A stretch of 64,000 nt of DNA from the NCBI GenBank assembly GCA_963800395.1, contig CAWDBD010000027.1, forward strand, positions 62,001 through 126,000. The letters run 5' to 3'. The stretch comes from DASSBG01 sp963800395 (GTDB lineage: Bacteria; Pseudomonadota; Gammaproteobacteria; Xanthomonadales; Rhodanobacteraceae). Shown piece by piece: positions 9,507 to 18,507 of the stretch. A program made the translations under genes and the position numbers. A model generated the notes under the pieces. The model had not been told where the DNA came from, did no database searches, and worked only from the letters and a program-made list of their open reading frames with translations. Within the stretch, counting starts at the first letter, position 1. Each line of letters begins with the position of its first letter.

Positions 9507-12500
9507 ATGATTTCTCGATCAGGTGGTTTCGGCAGCAGTCTGCGTTTGTGCCTGGCGCTGGTCCTGCTTTTTGCGGGTCTGTCCGCACACGCGGCCACCA
9601 CGCAATTCCGCGTGCTGCTGGATGTGGACAACGACCCGGGCACCGGCTGCAGCGTGGCAACGCCCGACGGCAGCTTCGGCGGCGTCGAGCAAATTCTCCT
9701 GACCACGGTGGACAGCGCCGGCACCAGCGCCAGCGTCAGTTCGGTTGAACGCCTGGATTGCGTTGACCCCGGCACATCAAGCTTCGGTGCGCCGGTGAGT
9801 GTCTCCGCTGGCGGCTGGCCGGTCGGTATCGGCAACGGGCAATCGGGCCTGAACGTGATCGAGACCCAGATGCCCGTGTCCTCGATCGCCGGGCATGCCT
9901 TCTTCGTGCGCACCGCGGTGCTGGCCAGCGACAGCACCGGCGACGATGCCATGGGCGTGACCTCGCCGTTCCTGGTGCAACTGGGCAGCAACATCGCCGT
10001 GCCCACGCTGTCGCGGATCGCCCTGGCGCTGCTCAGCCTGCTGTTCGCACTGGCGGCCCTGGCCATGTTGCGTCGCCATCGCTCGCTGCTGACGGTAGCG
10101 CTGGCGCTGGGTCTGCTCGCCGGATCGGTGGGCACGGCCTGGGCCGCGTGCGTGCTGGATGGCCAGATCGGCGACTGGGCAGGTATCGCGCCGCGGGGTC
10201 AGGATCCGCAGGGTGATGGACCGGTCGGTGCCGATCTCGGCGCCTTTTTCGCGCAGACCAGCGGCGGCAACATCTGCTTCCGCATCGATTCGACGGTGGC
10301 CTTCAACCAGCCGCCGGTAGCCGATCCACAGTCGGTGACCACGCTGCAGGACACCCCGGTGGCGATCACGCTGACCGGCTCGGATCCTGACCTGAATCCG
10401 ATCACCTTCAGCCTGGTTGCCGGCAGCGGCCCGAACAACGGCACGCTGACCGGTACGCCGCCCAACGTGACCTACACGCCGAACGCGTTCTACGCCGGTG
10501 CCGACAGCTTCGACTTCCAGGTTACCGACAGTCTCGGCGCGAGCGACACGGCCACGGTGTCGATCACCGTCACCGACGTCAACGACCCGCCGACCGTGAA
10601 TCCGGCGACGTTCTCGATTCCCGAGCACAGCGCCAACGCCACCAGCGTCGGTACACCGGTCACCTACACCGATCCCGACGGCGGCCAGAACCACAGCTTC
10701 TCGATCACCGCCGGCAACACCTCCGGTGCGTTCGCGATCAATGCCGGCAGCGGCCAGATCACCGTGGCCAACACGGCGGCGCTGGACTTCGCCACCAATC
10801 CGAGCTTCGCGCTGACCGTACAGGTCACCGACGACGGCACCCCGGTGCAGTCAGGCAGCGCCACGGTCACCATCAATCTGACCGACGTCAACGACCCGCC
10901 GGTGGTCACCCCGGCCACGTTCTCGGTTGCCGAGAACTCGGCCAACGCGACACCGGTTGGCACCCCGGTTGCCTACACCGACCCCGATACCGGGCAGACC
11001 CACACCTATGCGATCACCGCAGGCAACACCAATGGCGCTTTCGCGATCAACGCCACCAGCGGCCAGATCACGGTGGCCAACAGCGCGGTGCTGGACTTCG
11101 AGACCAATCCCAGCTTTGCGCTGACCGTGCAGGTGGCCGACAACGGCACGCCGTCGCTGAACGGATCGGCCACGATCACCATCAACCTCACCAACGCCAA
11201 CGATCCGCCGGTGGTCACCCCGGCCACGTTCTCCATCGCCGAGAACTCGCCCAACACCACGACGGTCGGCACGCCAATCGCCTATACCGACCAGGATTCG
11301 GCACAGAACCACAGCTTCTCGATCACCGCAGGCAACACCGGCGGCGCGTTCGCAATCAATGCCTCCAGCGGACAGATCACCGTCGCCAACAGCGCGGTTC
11401 TGGATTTCGAGACCAACCCGACGTTCGCGCTGACCGTGCAGGTCACCGACGACGGCACGCCACCGTTGAGCGGTTCGGCGACGGTGACGATCAACCTGAC
11501 CAATGTCAATGAGCCACCGGCGGTGACGCCGGCCACGCTCAGCGTGCTCGAGCACAGCCCGGCCGGCACCGTTGTCGGCACCGCCAGCGCCACAGATCCG
11601 GATGCCGGGCAGACCCTGAGCTACGCGATCACCGGCGGCAACGCCGGCGGCGCCTTCGCCATCGCCGCGGCAAGCGGCCAGATCACCGTGGCCAACACCA
11701 GCGCACTCGACGCCATCCTCCAGGGTGGCAGCCCGAGTGCCGCGCTGACCGTGCAGGCTACCGACAACGGCACCCCGGCACAGAGCGGGTCGGGCACCAT
11801 CACGGTCAACATCACCGACGTCAACGACCCGCCGTCATTCAGCCCTGGCGGCACGGTCACCGCGGCGGAGGGCAGCGGCCCCTACAGCGGCGCCTGGGCG
11901 ACCGCGGTAAGCCCCGGCCCGTCGAATGAGTCCGGGCAGACGGTCAGCTTCATCGTCACCCCGGTCAGCGCCGACTCGACGCTGACGTTCAGCGCCGCAC
12001 CGGCGATCGATGGCAGTGGCAACCTCAGCTTCACGTCGGCGGCCGGCGCCTTCGGTACTGCGAGCTTCTCGGTGGTGGCGATGGACGATGGCGGCACGGC
12101 CAACGGCGGTATCGACACCTCGTCGCCACCGCAGACGCTGACCATCACCGTCAGCGGCGTCAACAATCCGCCGACGGTGCCAACGCCGCCCAGCATCCCG
12201 GGCGTGGTCAGCAACATCAGTGTCAACGTCAGTGCCTCCGGCGGATTGCTGGTCGGCGCCACCGACGACCCGCTGGAAGTTGCCGCCGGCAGCGTCCTCA
12301 CGGTCGGCAATGGATCGAACCCGGCACCGACCACGACGGTCAATGGCGGCAGCCTGAACATCAATACCAGTACCGGTGCCTTCAGCTACAACCCGCCGGC
12401 GGGTTTCAGCGGCAACGACACCTTCAGTTATGTCGTGTGCGACAACGGCGTCGGCGAGACGCCGGCGAATCCCAAGTGCAGCGCCGCCGTGACCGCCACC

Positions 12501-15446
12501 ATCAGTGTTGGCGGCAATACCGTCTGGTTCATCGATGCCGCCGCCAGCGGCGGCGGTGACGGCAGGCTGAGCACGCCGTTCGCCTCGCTGGCCGAATTCA
12601 ATGCCAAGCAGGCCGGCAGCGGCGTCGACAGCCCCGCCGCGGGCGACGCCATCTTCGTTGCCAGCGGCAGCTACAGCGGCACTGTCACGCTGAAGAGCGG
12701 CCAGATCCTGTTCGGTCAGTCCACGGCGCCGCATGCCGGCGACAGTTTCACCGATTTCGACAGCTTTGCCGGCATCTCGCCACCGGGCGGACCGGCGGTG
12801 ACCGCAGCCGCAAGGCCCGCGCTGGGCGGTACCGCGCCGAGCCTCGCTGCCGCCAGCGGCAATGTCATCAACGTTGCCGCATCCGGCGGCAACACCATCC
12901 GCGGCCTGGCGATCGGCAACACCCCGGGCGGCAGCGCAATAGCAGGCAACTTCGGCGGTACCCTCGACATCGACCAGGTGGCGATTTCCGGTACCGGCGG
13001 CACCCTGCTGCTGGACGGCGGCGGCAGCGGCACCCTGCTGGCCACGCTGGGCGACCTGGCAAGCGATTCGGCGCCGGGTGACGCCCTGCGCGTGCGCAAT
13101 ACCAGCAACAGCGCCTTCGATGCCAGCAGCACCACGATCACCTCGCCGGGGGCGTTCGGCATTGACCTGGACGCCAATGCCGGCACTTCGAGCTTTGCCC
13201 TCGGCACGCTGTCGGACATCAGCACCAGCGCTGCGCCGGCGATCTATGTGGCCGGCGGCAGCGTGAGCATCGCCAACCCGGGCGTGCCCAGCCTGTCCAG
13301 CACCGGTGCGCCCGCGCTGGACGTGCGCAACACCACGCTGAGCGGGTTCTCCTTCGCCGGCATCAGCTCGGCAGGCAGCGCCGGCAACGGCGTCAATATC
13401 GACAGCGTGAGCGGGTCGGTGACGGCCGCGGGTGGCAGCATCACCGCTGCCGCCGGCATCGGCGTGCGCATCAACGGCGGCGCCTCGGACGTGACCTATC
13501 CGGGCAGCATCAGCAACGCCGGCCGCGCCGTGTCGATCACCGGGCGCAACGGCGGCACGGTGTCCCTGGCCGGTGTCATCACCAATACCGGCACCGGCAT
13601 TCTGGTCAATGGCAACAGCGGCGGCATGAGCGTGTTTTCCGCCAGCGGCTCCTCGCTCAACACCGGCGCCAACGCGGCCCTGACCCTGTCCGGCAACAGC
13701 GGTCACGCCATGCACTTCATCGGCGGGGGACTGGCCGTCAGCACTACCAGCGGCAACGGCATCGCCGCGACCGGTGGCGGCACCCTGACCATCGAGGGCA
13801 GCGGCAATAGCGTGCAGTCGAGCACGGGCGTGGCCGTGGACATCGACGGTGTCACCATCGGCGCCGCCGGCGTGACCCTGCGCAGCGTCAGCGCGGGCAC
13901 CACCAGCACCGGCCCGGCCAGCGGCATCGTGCTGGCCGATACCGGCAGCAGCGGCCTGTTCAGCGTGACCGGTGACGGCGGCAATGCACGCAACGGCAGC
14001 GGCGGCACCATCCAGCACACCACCAGCGACGGCATTGCCCTGAGCAACGCGCACGGCGTGGTGCTGCGGCAGATGGAGCTGCTGTTCAACGGCAACAGCG
14101 CCAATCCGGCCGATATCACCAACCTGGCCAACGACCATGCCATCCAGGCCTCGGCCAGCGGCGACATCACGCTCTCGGCCGTACACATCCGGCACCCGAT
14201 CGGCAGCGGCTTCGAGGCCTTCGACCTCACCGGCAGCAACCGCATCGACACCGGCAGCCTGATCGAGGAGCTGGACCAGACCTCCAACTTCGCCGGCATC
14301 CGCGTCACCAATGCCGGCGTCAGCTTCACCTCGATGACCATCGACGGCTCCACGGTCGACCTGAAGGACCTGACCCCGGCAACGCCTGCGGTCAACGGCA
14401 ATGCGATGGTGGTGCTGAGCACCACCGGCATCGTCAACGGCGCCTGGAACGTCAACAATTCGACCTTCCTCGGCGCACGCGGCCAGGCCATGACGCTGGC
14501 CATCGGCAACGGCCCGGGTTCGGGCGGCACCATCACCAGCGACGTGACCGGCAGCACCTTCACCGCCTCGCACCCGATCAATGGCCAGAACAACGTCAGC
14601 GGCACCGTGACCGGTGGCGCTACCCTGCGGCCAAGCTTCAGCAGCAACAACCTCAATGACATCGGCCGCGGCCTGTCCCTGTCCGGGCAGATCATCCTGC
14701 AGAAGGGCTCGACCTCGGTGCTGGACGCGTCGGTGTCCGGCAACACGATCAGCAACATCCCGCAGCAGCGCGGTCTGGACACGCTGGCACTGACCGACTC
14801 GAGCAGTGGCCTGGTTGATGCCGAGGTGTTCAACAACACGGTCGACGGTACCGGCAAGGCCGCCGTCTACAGCTCCACCCGAGGTGGCGAGAGCGACATG
14901 GACCTGCGCGTCGACAACAACAGCATCGGCCAGACCGTTGCGGTCGGCAGCCAGTCGCAGGCCTCGGGCATCTTTGTCGATGTGCAGGGCAGCTCCAGCC
15001 TCGACTCGCAGGTTCTCAACAACAGCGTGCGTGCGGCCACCGAAAACATCGGTGCCTGCGGTGGCGCCGATTGCGGCGTGATCACCGTCAACGTCGAGAA
15101 CTATCCCAGCGGCAGCGCCGTGGCCAATGCCACCATCGAGGGCAATACCGTCACCGGCACTGCAGCCCCCGGCAGCCTGGCACGGGCTGTGCTGGCCAGG
15201 GCCCGCGACTGCGGCATGACGCTGCATGTCGATGTGGGTGGAGGCACTGGAGACGGCGCGCCCAACAATGCCAACAGCTCGACCAACGGCTACTATGTGC
15301 TGGACGACTCGTTCAGCTGCACGCCGCTGCCGACGGTACAGGTCGAGAGCCTGTCCACGGTCAGTGCAGACAACAATCCCACCGGTTCGGTCACGACCTC
15401 CGGCGTCACCAACTTCGCCGGCGATGTGCCGCTGCCCAATTTCTGA
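9507..15446 (+). CDS. Giant cadherin-repeat and beta-helix surface protein
   Basis: 1979 residues. Order: a signal peptide (LCLALVLLFAGLSAHA); a domain of about 135 residues; an IPTL-CTERM-like segment at about 165-193 (VPTLSRIALALL, then LRRHR); and a second export-signal-like run ending GTAWA-A. Next come a cadherin-like/Ig domain (about 270-356), four cadherin-type repeats (357-770, each with TDVNDPP-like linkers) and two more Ig-like domains. A Gly/Ser/Asn-rich right-handed beta-helix fills about 1005-1950 (VWFIDAAASGGGDGRLSTPF). Calcium-binding Asp residues (DPD, DVND) are kept. It is probably an exported adhesin. The end (DVPLPNF) has no known anchor. First gene of a same-strand operon with three collar proteins. 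Confidence 0.9.
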   Translation: MISRSGGFGSSLRLCLALVLLFAGLSAHAATTQFRVLLDVDNDPGTGCSVATPDGSFGGVEQILLTTVDSAGTSASVSSVERLDCVDPGTSSFGAPVSVSAGGWPVGIGNGQSGLNVIETQMPVSSIAGHAFFVRTAVLASDSTGDDAMGVTSPFLVQLGSNIAVPTLSRIALALLSLLFALAALAMLRRHRSLLTVALALGLLAGSVGTAWAACVLDGQIGDWAGIAPRGQDPQGDGPVGADLGAFFAQTSGGNICFRIDSTVAFNQPPVADPQSVTTLQDTPVAITLTGSDPDLNPITFSLVAGSGPNNGTLTGTPPNVTYTPNAFYAGADSFDFQVTDSLGASDTATVSITVTDVNDPPTVNPATFSIPEHSANATSVGTPVTYTDPDGGQNHSFSITAGNTSGAFAINAGSGQITVANTAALDFATNPSFALTVQVTDDGTPVQSGSATVTINLTDVNDPPVVTPATFSVAENSANATPVGTPVAYTDPDTGQTHTYAITAGNTNGAFAINATSGQITVANSAVLDFETNPSFALTVQVADNGTPSLNGSATITINLTNANDPPVVTPATFSIAENSPNTTTVGTPIAYTDQDSAQNHSFSITAGNTGGAFAINASSGQITVANSAVLDFETNPTFALTVQVTDDGTPPLSGSATVTINLTNVNEPPAVTPATLSVLEHSPAGTVVGTASATDPDAGQTLSYAITGGNAGGAFAIAAASGQITVANTSALDAILQGGSPSAALTVQATDNGTPAQSGSGTITVNITDVNDPPSFSPGGTVTAAEGSGPYSGAWATAVSPGPSNESGQTVSFIVTPVSADSTLTFSAAPAIDGSGNLSFTSAAGAFGTASFSVVAMDDGGTANGGIDTSSPPQTLTITVSGVNNPPTVPTPPSIPGVVSNISVNVSASGGLLVGATDDPLEVAAGSVLTVGNGSNPAPTTTVNGGSLNINTSTGAFSYNPPAGFSGNDTFSYVVCDNGVGETPANPKCSAAVTATISVGGNTVWFIDAAASGGGDGRLSTPFASLAEFNAKQAGSGVDSPAAGDAIFVASGSYSGTVTLKSGQILFGQSTAPHAGDSFTDFDSFAGISPPGGPAVTAAARPALGGTAPSLAAASGNVINVAASGGNTIRGLAIGNTPGGSAIAGNFGGTLDIDQVAISGTGGTLLLDGGGSGTLLATLGDLASDSAPGDALRVRNTSNSAFDASSTTITSPGAFGIDLDANAGTSSFALGTLSDISTSAAPAIYVAGGSVSIANPGVPSLSSTGAPALDVRNTTLSGFSFAGISSAGSAGNGVNIDSVSGSVTAAGGSITAAAGIGVRINGGASDVTYPGSISNAGRAVSITGRNGGTVSLAGVITNTGTGILVNGNSGGMSVFSASGSSLNTGANAALTLSGNSGHAMHFIGGGLAVSTTSGNGIAATGGGTLTIEGSGNSVQSSTGVAVDIDGVTIGAAGVTLRSVSAGTTSTGPASGIVLADTGSSGLFSVTGDGGNARNGSGGTIQHTTSDGIALSNAHGVVLRQMELLFNGNSANPADITNLANDHAIQASASGDITLSAVHIRHPIGSGFEAFDLTGSNRIDTGSLIEELDQTSNFAGIRVTNAGVSFTSMTIDGSTVDLKDLTPATPAVNGNAMVVLSTTGIVNGAWNVNNSTFLGARGQAMTLAIGNGPGSGGTITSDVTGSTFTASHPINGQNNVSGTVTGGATLRPSFSSNNLNDIGRGLSLSGQIILQKGSTSVLDASVSGNTISNIPQQRGLDTLALTDSSSGLVDAEVFNNTVDGTGKAAVYSSTRGGESDMDLRVDNNSIGQTVAVGSQSQASGIFVDVQGSSSLDSQVLNNSVRAATENIGACGGADCGVITVNVENYPSGSAVANATIEGNTVTGTAAPGSLARAVLARARDCGMTLHVDVGGGTGDGAPNNANSSTNGYYVLDDSFSCTPLPTVQVESLSTVSADNNPTGSVTTSGVTNFAGDVPLPNF
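10575..11816 (+). repeat. Four tandem cadherin-type coding repeats (309, 309, 309, 315 bp)
   Basis: In-frame repeat units start at 10575, 10884, 11193 and 11502, each opening with D/N-V/A-N-D/E-PP codons. The first three units are very similar at the DNA level (shared GAFAIN.GQITVAN and LDF.TNPSFALTVQV codons) and identical in length. The fourth is more diverged and two codons longer. Such uniform units suggest recent duplication and make copy number prone to change or mis-assembly. Confidence 0.9.
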
Positions 15447-15511
15447 GATGCAGCAGGCACAGGTGACAGGACCCATGAATCCCGTTCGCACACAACCACG
15501 GAGCAAGGACC

Positions 15512-16015
15512 ATGTCCGAACCCTTCCTCGCTGAAATCCGCATGGTCGGCTTCAATTTCGCGCCACGCGGCTGGGCATTCTGCGACGGTCAGATCCTGCC
15601 GATCAACCAGAACCAGTCGCTGTACTCGCTGCTGGGAACTACCTACGGCGGCGACGGCCAGACCTCGTTCGCGCTACCCGATCTGCGCAGCCGCACGCCG
15701 CTGCACGTGGGCCAGAACAACGCACTCGGCAGCAAGGGCGGCGAGGAGACGCACACCCTGACGACCGACGAGATGCCCGCGCACACGCATGCGGCAGCCG
15801 GATCCAATACCGATCAGGGCGGCAGCGATACCCCGCAGAACAACCTGTTCGGCCGCTCCACCCAGCAGCTGTATGCCCCGGCCGGCAATCCGGCCGCATT
15901 CGGCGACGGTACGGTCGCCAGCGTCGGCGGCGGCCAGGCGCACGAGAACATGCAACCGTTCCTGGCCGTCAATTTCTGCATTGCCCTGCAGGGGCTGTTC
16001 CCGTCGCGCAACTGA
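15512..16015 (+). CDS. Tail-collar domain protein 1 (microcystin-dependent-protein-like)
   Basis: 167 residues of the phage tail-collar family (PF07484 type). The start MSEPFLAEIRMVGFNFAPRG and the collar core GWAFCDGQILPINQNQSLYS, then YGGDGQTSFALPDLRSRTPL, are typical, as is the end ALQGLFPSRN. Chromosomal copies are called Mdp or microcystin-dependent proteins; their role is unknown and they need not be phage parts. No signal peptide is present, so export, if any, is non-classical. It lies 65 bases after the giant surface-protein gene and 12 bases before its paralogue. Confidence 0.92.
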   Translation: MSEPFLAEIRMVGFNFAPRGWAFCDGQILPINQNQSLYSLLGTTYGGDGQTSFALPDLRSRTPLHVGQNNALGSKGGEETHTLTTDEMPAHTHAAAGSNTDQGGSDTPQNNLFGRSTQQLYAPAGNPAAFGDGTVASVGGGQAHENMQPFLAVNFCIALQGLFPSRN

Positions 16016-16027
16016 GGAGTCCGCGAG

Positions 16028-16546
16028 ATGTCAGAACCATTTGTTGGAGAAATCCGCATGTTTGCCGGCAACTTCGCCCCGCGCGGCTGGGCCTTCTGTG
16101 ACGGCCAGCTGCTGGCGGTGTCGCAGAACGACGCCCTGTTCAGTCTGCTGGGCACGATCTACGGTGGTGATGGCCGCACCACCTTCGGGCTACCGGACAT
16201 GCGCGGGCGGCTTCCGGTGCATGCCGGGCAGGGTCCGGGGCTGTCCGACCGTCGCCTCGGCGCCAAGGGCGGATCGGAAGAAGTAACCCTGACCGTCAAC
16301 CAGCTTGCGCCGCACTCGCACCCGGCGCATGGCAGCGCGGGCACGGCCACCAGCGTCGACCCGGGAGGCAATGTGCCGGGCACCGGTTCGGCCGACTACC
16401 TCAATCCGCGGCCGCCGCCGGTGCTGCAGATGGCCAGCGAGACCATTGCCCCCATCGGCGGCAGCCGATCGCACACCAACGTGATGCCGTATCTGTGCAT
16501 GAACTTCATCATTTCCCTGTTCGGCATCTACCCGTCGCGAACCTAG
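16028..16546 (+). CDS. Tail-collar domain protein 2
   Basis: 172 residues, paralogue of the preceding gene. It begins MSEPFVGEIRMFAGNFAPRG and has YGGDGRTTFGLPDMRGRLPV and an end of LFGIYPSRT. The middle insert between the His-rich QLAPHSHPAHG segment and the C-terminal VMPYLCMNFIISL differs from its neighbours and probably gives each paralogue its own surface. ATG 16028 is preceded by a GAGG site. Function unknown; spacing of 11-12 bases on both sides indicates co-translation. Confidence 0.92.
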   Translation: MSEPFVGEIRMFAGNFAPRGWAFCDGQLLAVSQNDALFSLLGTIYGGDGRTTFGLPDMRGRLPVHAGQGPGLSDRRLGAKGGSEEVTLTVNQLAPHSHPAHGSAGTATSVDPGGNVPGTGSADYLNPRPPPVLQMASETIAPIGGSRSHTNVMPYLCMNFIISLFGIYPSRT

Positions 16547-16557
16547 AGGATCCAGCC

Positions 16558-17079
16558 ATGTCGGAACCCTTCATCGCCGAAGTACGCATCTTCGCCGGCA
16601 ATTTCGCGCCGAGCGGCTGGGCCTTCTGCAACGGCCAGCTGCTGCCGATTTCCCAGAATACGGCCCTGTTCAGTCTGATCGGCACCACCTATGGCGGTGA
16701 CGGCCGTTCGACCATGGCGTTGCCGGACCTGCAGGGACGTGCGCCGATGCACCCGGGACGCGGACCGGGACTGACAGACCGCAGACTGGGCGAACGCGGC
16801 GGCGTGGACTCGGTCACGCTCAGCGAAGCACAGATGCCACAGCACTCGCACGCCATGCAGGGTGTCAACGAAACCGCCAATCAGCGCCAGGTGGGCAACA
16901 ACTTCCTGGCCAGGGGCACGCAGTTGTATGTTGCCCCCCAGGGCAGCGGCACACCGCTGACACCGATGGGGCCGATGCTCGACAACCAGGGCGGGTCGCA
17001 GGCCCACAACAATCGCCAGCCCTACCTGAGCATGAATTTCATCATCGCCCTGGTCGGGCTCTATCCGTCGCGCAGCTGA
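16558..17079 (+). CDS. Tail-collar domain protein 3
   Basis: 173 residues, third paralogue, beginning MSEPFIAEVRIFAGNFAPSG. It has the collar segment YGGDGRSTMALPDLQGRAPM and ends ALVGLYPSRS. The start is fixed by a GAGGA site and by alignment with the two upstream copies; an earlier in-frame ATG at 16495 lies inside the previous gene and is rejected. Three collar proteins in tandem are a recurrent arrangement in proteobacterial genomes outside prophages (from memory). No capsid, terminase or portal gene is nearby. Confidence 0.92.
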   Translation: MSEPFIAEVRIFAGNFAPSGWAFCNGQLLPISQNTALFSLIGTTYGGDGRSTMALPDLQGRAPMHPGRGPGLTDRRLGERGGVDSVTLSEAQMPQHSHAMQGVNETANQRQVGNNFLARGTQLYVAPQGSGTPLTPMGPMLDNQGGSQAHNNRQPYLSMNFIIALVGLYPSRS

Positions 17080-17091
17080 GGAGAAACGAAC

Positions 17092-17460
17092 ATGCAGCGT
17101 CGCAAATTTCTGACTGTCATGGCCGCCGCGGCGGGCGGTATGCTCACGCTGGCCGGGGCATCGACTGCGCGAGCAGCCAGGGCCCTGACGGGCACGGGTG
17201 CCCCACACGGGTTTGCCGCGGGCGAGCGGTTCACGACGGCTGGCAACGCACCGGCAGGATTGACGCTGATCGCGGATGTGCCGCTCAGCCGCTATCAGTC
17301 CGACCGCCAGCGCCTGCTGCGATTCCGCGCCGATGCGGACCTGCATGCCGGTATCCACGAGCTGTGCGACAGCGCCGGGAACACGCGGCAGCTTTTTCTC
17401 GAGCCCGCGCATGACGGCTCGCGCGAGTGGGTTGCCGTAGTCAACACCGCCACCGCGTGA
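17092..17460 (+). CDS. Small Tat-exported protein, possibly DUF6916
   Basis: 122 residues. The N-terminus MQRRKFLTVMAAAAGGMLTL has the twin-arginine motif RRKFLT, followed by a hydrophobic stretch and an ASTARAA-type cleavage site, so it should be exported folded by the Tat pathway. The mature part (about 85 residues, ending LFLEPAHDGSREWVAVVNT) resembles the DUF6916-type protein at 18002-18295. No cofactor motif is seen. A strong GAGGAGA ribosome binding site precedes ATG. It is 12 bases after the third collar gene, so it belongs to the same operon. Function unknown. Confidence 0.75.
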   Translation: MQRRKFLTVMAAAAGGMLTLAGASTARAARALTGTGAPHGFAAGERFTTAGNAPAGLTLIADVPLSRYQSDRQRLLRFRADADLHAGIHELCDSAGNTRQLFLEPAHDGSREWVAVVNTATA

Positions 17461-18023
17461 GCTCTGCGCTGCCGCTGACCACCGCCCTGCTCGACGCGGC
17501 CGGCCTCCCCGACGACCTGGCCGTGCGGCCCGAGATTGATGCCGACAGGTCCTTCCTGGCCGCACTGTATGCCAGCACCCGCGAACGCGAGCTGGAGGCG
17601 GCAAGTCACTGGAGCGATGCGCAGCGGCAGCAATTTCTCGCGATGCAGTTCGACGCCCAGCACGCCCATTACCGCGAGCATTTCGGTGATGCCGAGTTCG
17701 CCATCATCGAACGTGCCGGTGTACCTATCGGGCGACTCTACCTGCAGCGGCGGGAGGACGAGATCCGCCTGATCGACATCGCCCTGAATGCCGATCAGCG
17801 TGGCGACGGCCTGGGTACGGCCATGCTCGAGGCGCTTCTCGGGCTGGCCGAACAGGCCGGCCTGGCCGTACGCCTGCATGTCGAGCATTTCAACCCGGCC
17901 CTGCGCTTGTATCAACGCCTCGGCTTCAAGCTGGTCGAGGACCGCGGCGTGTACTGCTTCATGGCATGGCAGCCGCCGGCCGTCGGCCGGCACGAACCGC
18001 CTCAGGCAAAAACCGCCTCGTAG
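17457..18023 (+). CDS. GNAT family N-acetyltransferase
   Basis: 188 residues with the GNAT fold. Motif A for acetyl-CoA binding is visible as IALNADQRGDGLGTAMLEAL, and the C-terminal NPALRLYQRLGFKLVEDRGV is the usual motif B. Substrate unknown. I chose GTG 17457, which overlaps the stop of the preceding gene (GTGA); an ATG at 17427 would lie deep inside that gene. Last gene of the adhesin/collar operon, so it may modify one of the operon products. The 3' end overlaps the convergent DUF6916-like gene by 22 bases. Confidence 0.85.
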   Translation: MSSALPLTTALLDAAGLPDDLAVRPEIDADRSFLAALYASTRERELEAASHWSDAQRQQFLAMQFDAQHAHYREHFGDAEFAIIERAGVPIGRLYLQRREDEIRLIDIALNADQRGDGLGTAMLEALLGLAEQAGLAVRLHVEHFNPALRLYQRLGFKLVEDRGVYCFMAWQPPAVGRHEPPQAKTAS

Positions 18024-18295
18024 CGCATGCCGCGCGTGCCCGGCCCGATCGGCACCAGGAACATGTCAATCGGACCCAGCTGCGGGTGCTCGACGCGGTA
18101 GGTGCGCTGACCGTGGTCCTCGCCAGAGTCCGCCTGGAACAGCAGCGCGAATGGCTGGTAGTCCTGCTGCGGCTGCCTGTTCAGCAGTTCGACGCGCTCC
18201 AGCTCGGCCTCGAACTGCTGCTCGCCGGCCTGGATGCGCATGCGGGTGCCGACGCAGTCTGCAAAGCTGGTGTGATCGTGACGTGAGGACATCAT
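18002..18295 (-). CDS. DUF6916-like small protein
   Basis: About 97 residues starting MMSSRHDHTSFADCVGTRMR. The pattern of a short beta-rich domain ending TYRVEHPQLGPIDMFLVPIG and MRYEAVFA fits my recollection of DUF6916. This family often lies beside tail-collar genes and has unknown function. It faces the collar operon convergently and its stop overlaps the end of the GNAT gene. Two consecutive ATGs (18295, 18292) are possible starts. Confidence 0.7.
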   Translation of the reverse strand: MMSSRHDHTSFADCVGTRMRIQAGEQQFEAELERVELLNRQPQQDYQPFALLFQADSGEDHGQRTYRVEHPQLGPIDMFLVPIGPGTRGMRYEAVFA

Positions 18296-18507
18296 GCCGT
18301 CAAAAATGGCTGTAGACGCACCAGTGTACTTCAGCCGCGCACGATACCGGTCAGGCACGGATTCCTCAACTGGGCACCGGCCTCTGTCGAATCCTGGATG
18401 GCTCGAAGCATCCCGGCTCGAAACGACACTTGCAGCGATTGCACTGCTGCAGGCTTGAAGCGCGCAGGCGAACCTGTGATTCCCGCGCTGGCCTCATCAG
18501 ACTTTGC

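Noticed and set aside
11835..15506. A 1223-codon open frame antisense to the giant surface protein
   Set aside because: It exists only because the GC-rich repetitive sense frame avoids stops on the other strand; its composition is Arg/Ala/Gly noise with no domain.
15512..17079. Prophage remnant suggested by three tail-collar proteins
   Set aside because: No other phage gene is near; tandem chromosomal collar proteins with exported partners are a non-phage arrangement.
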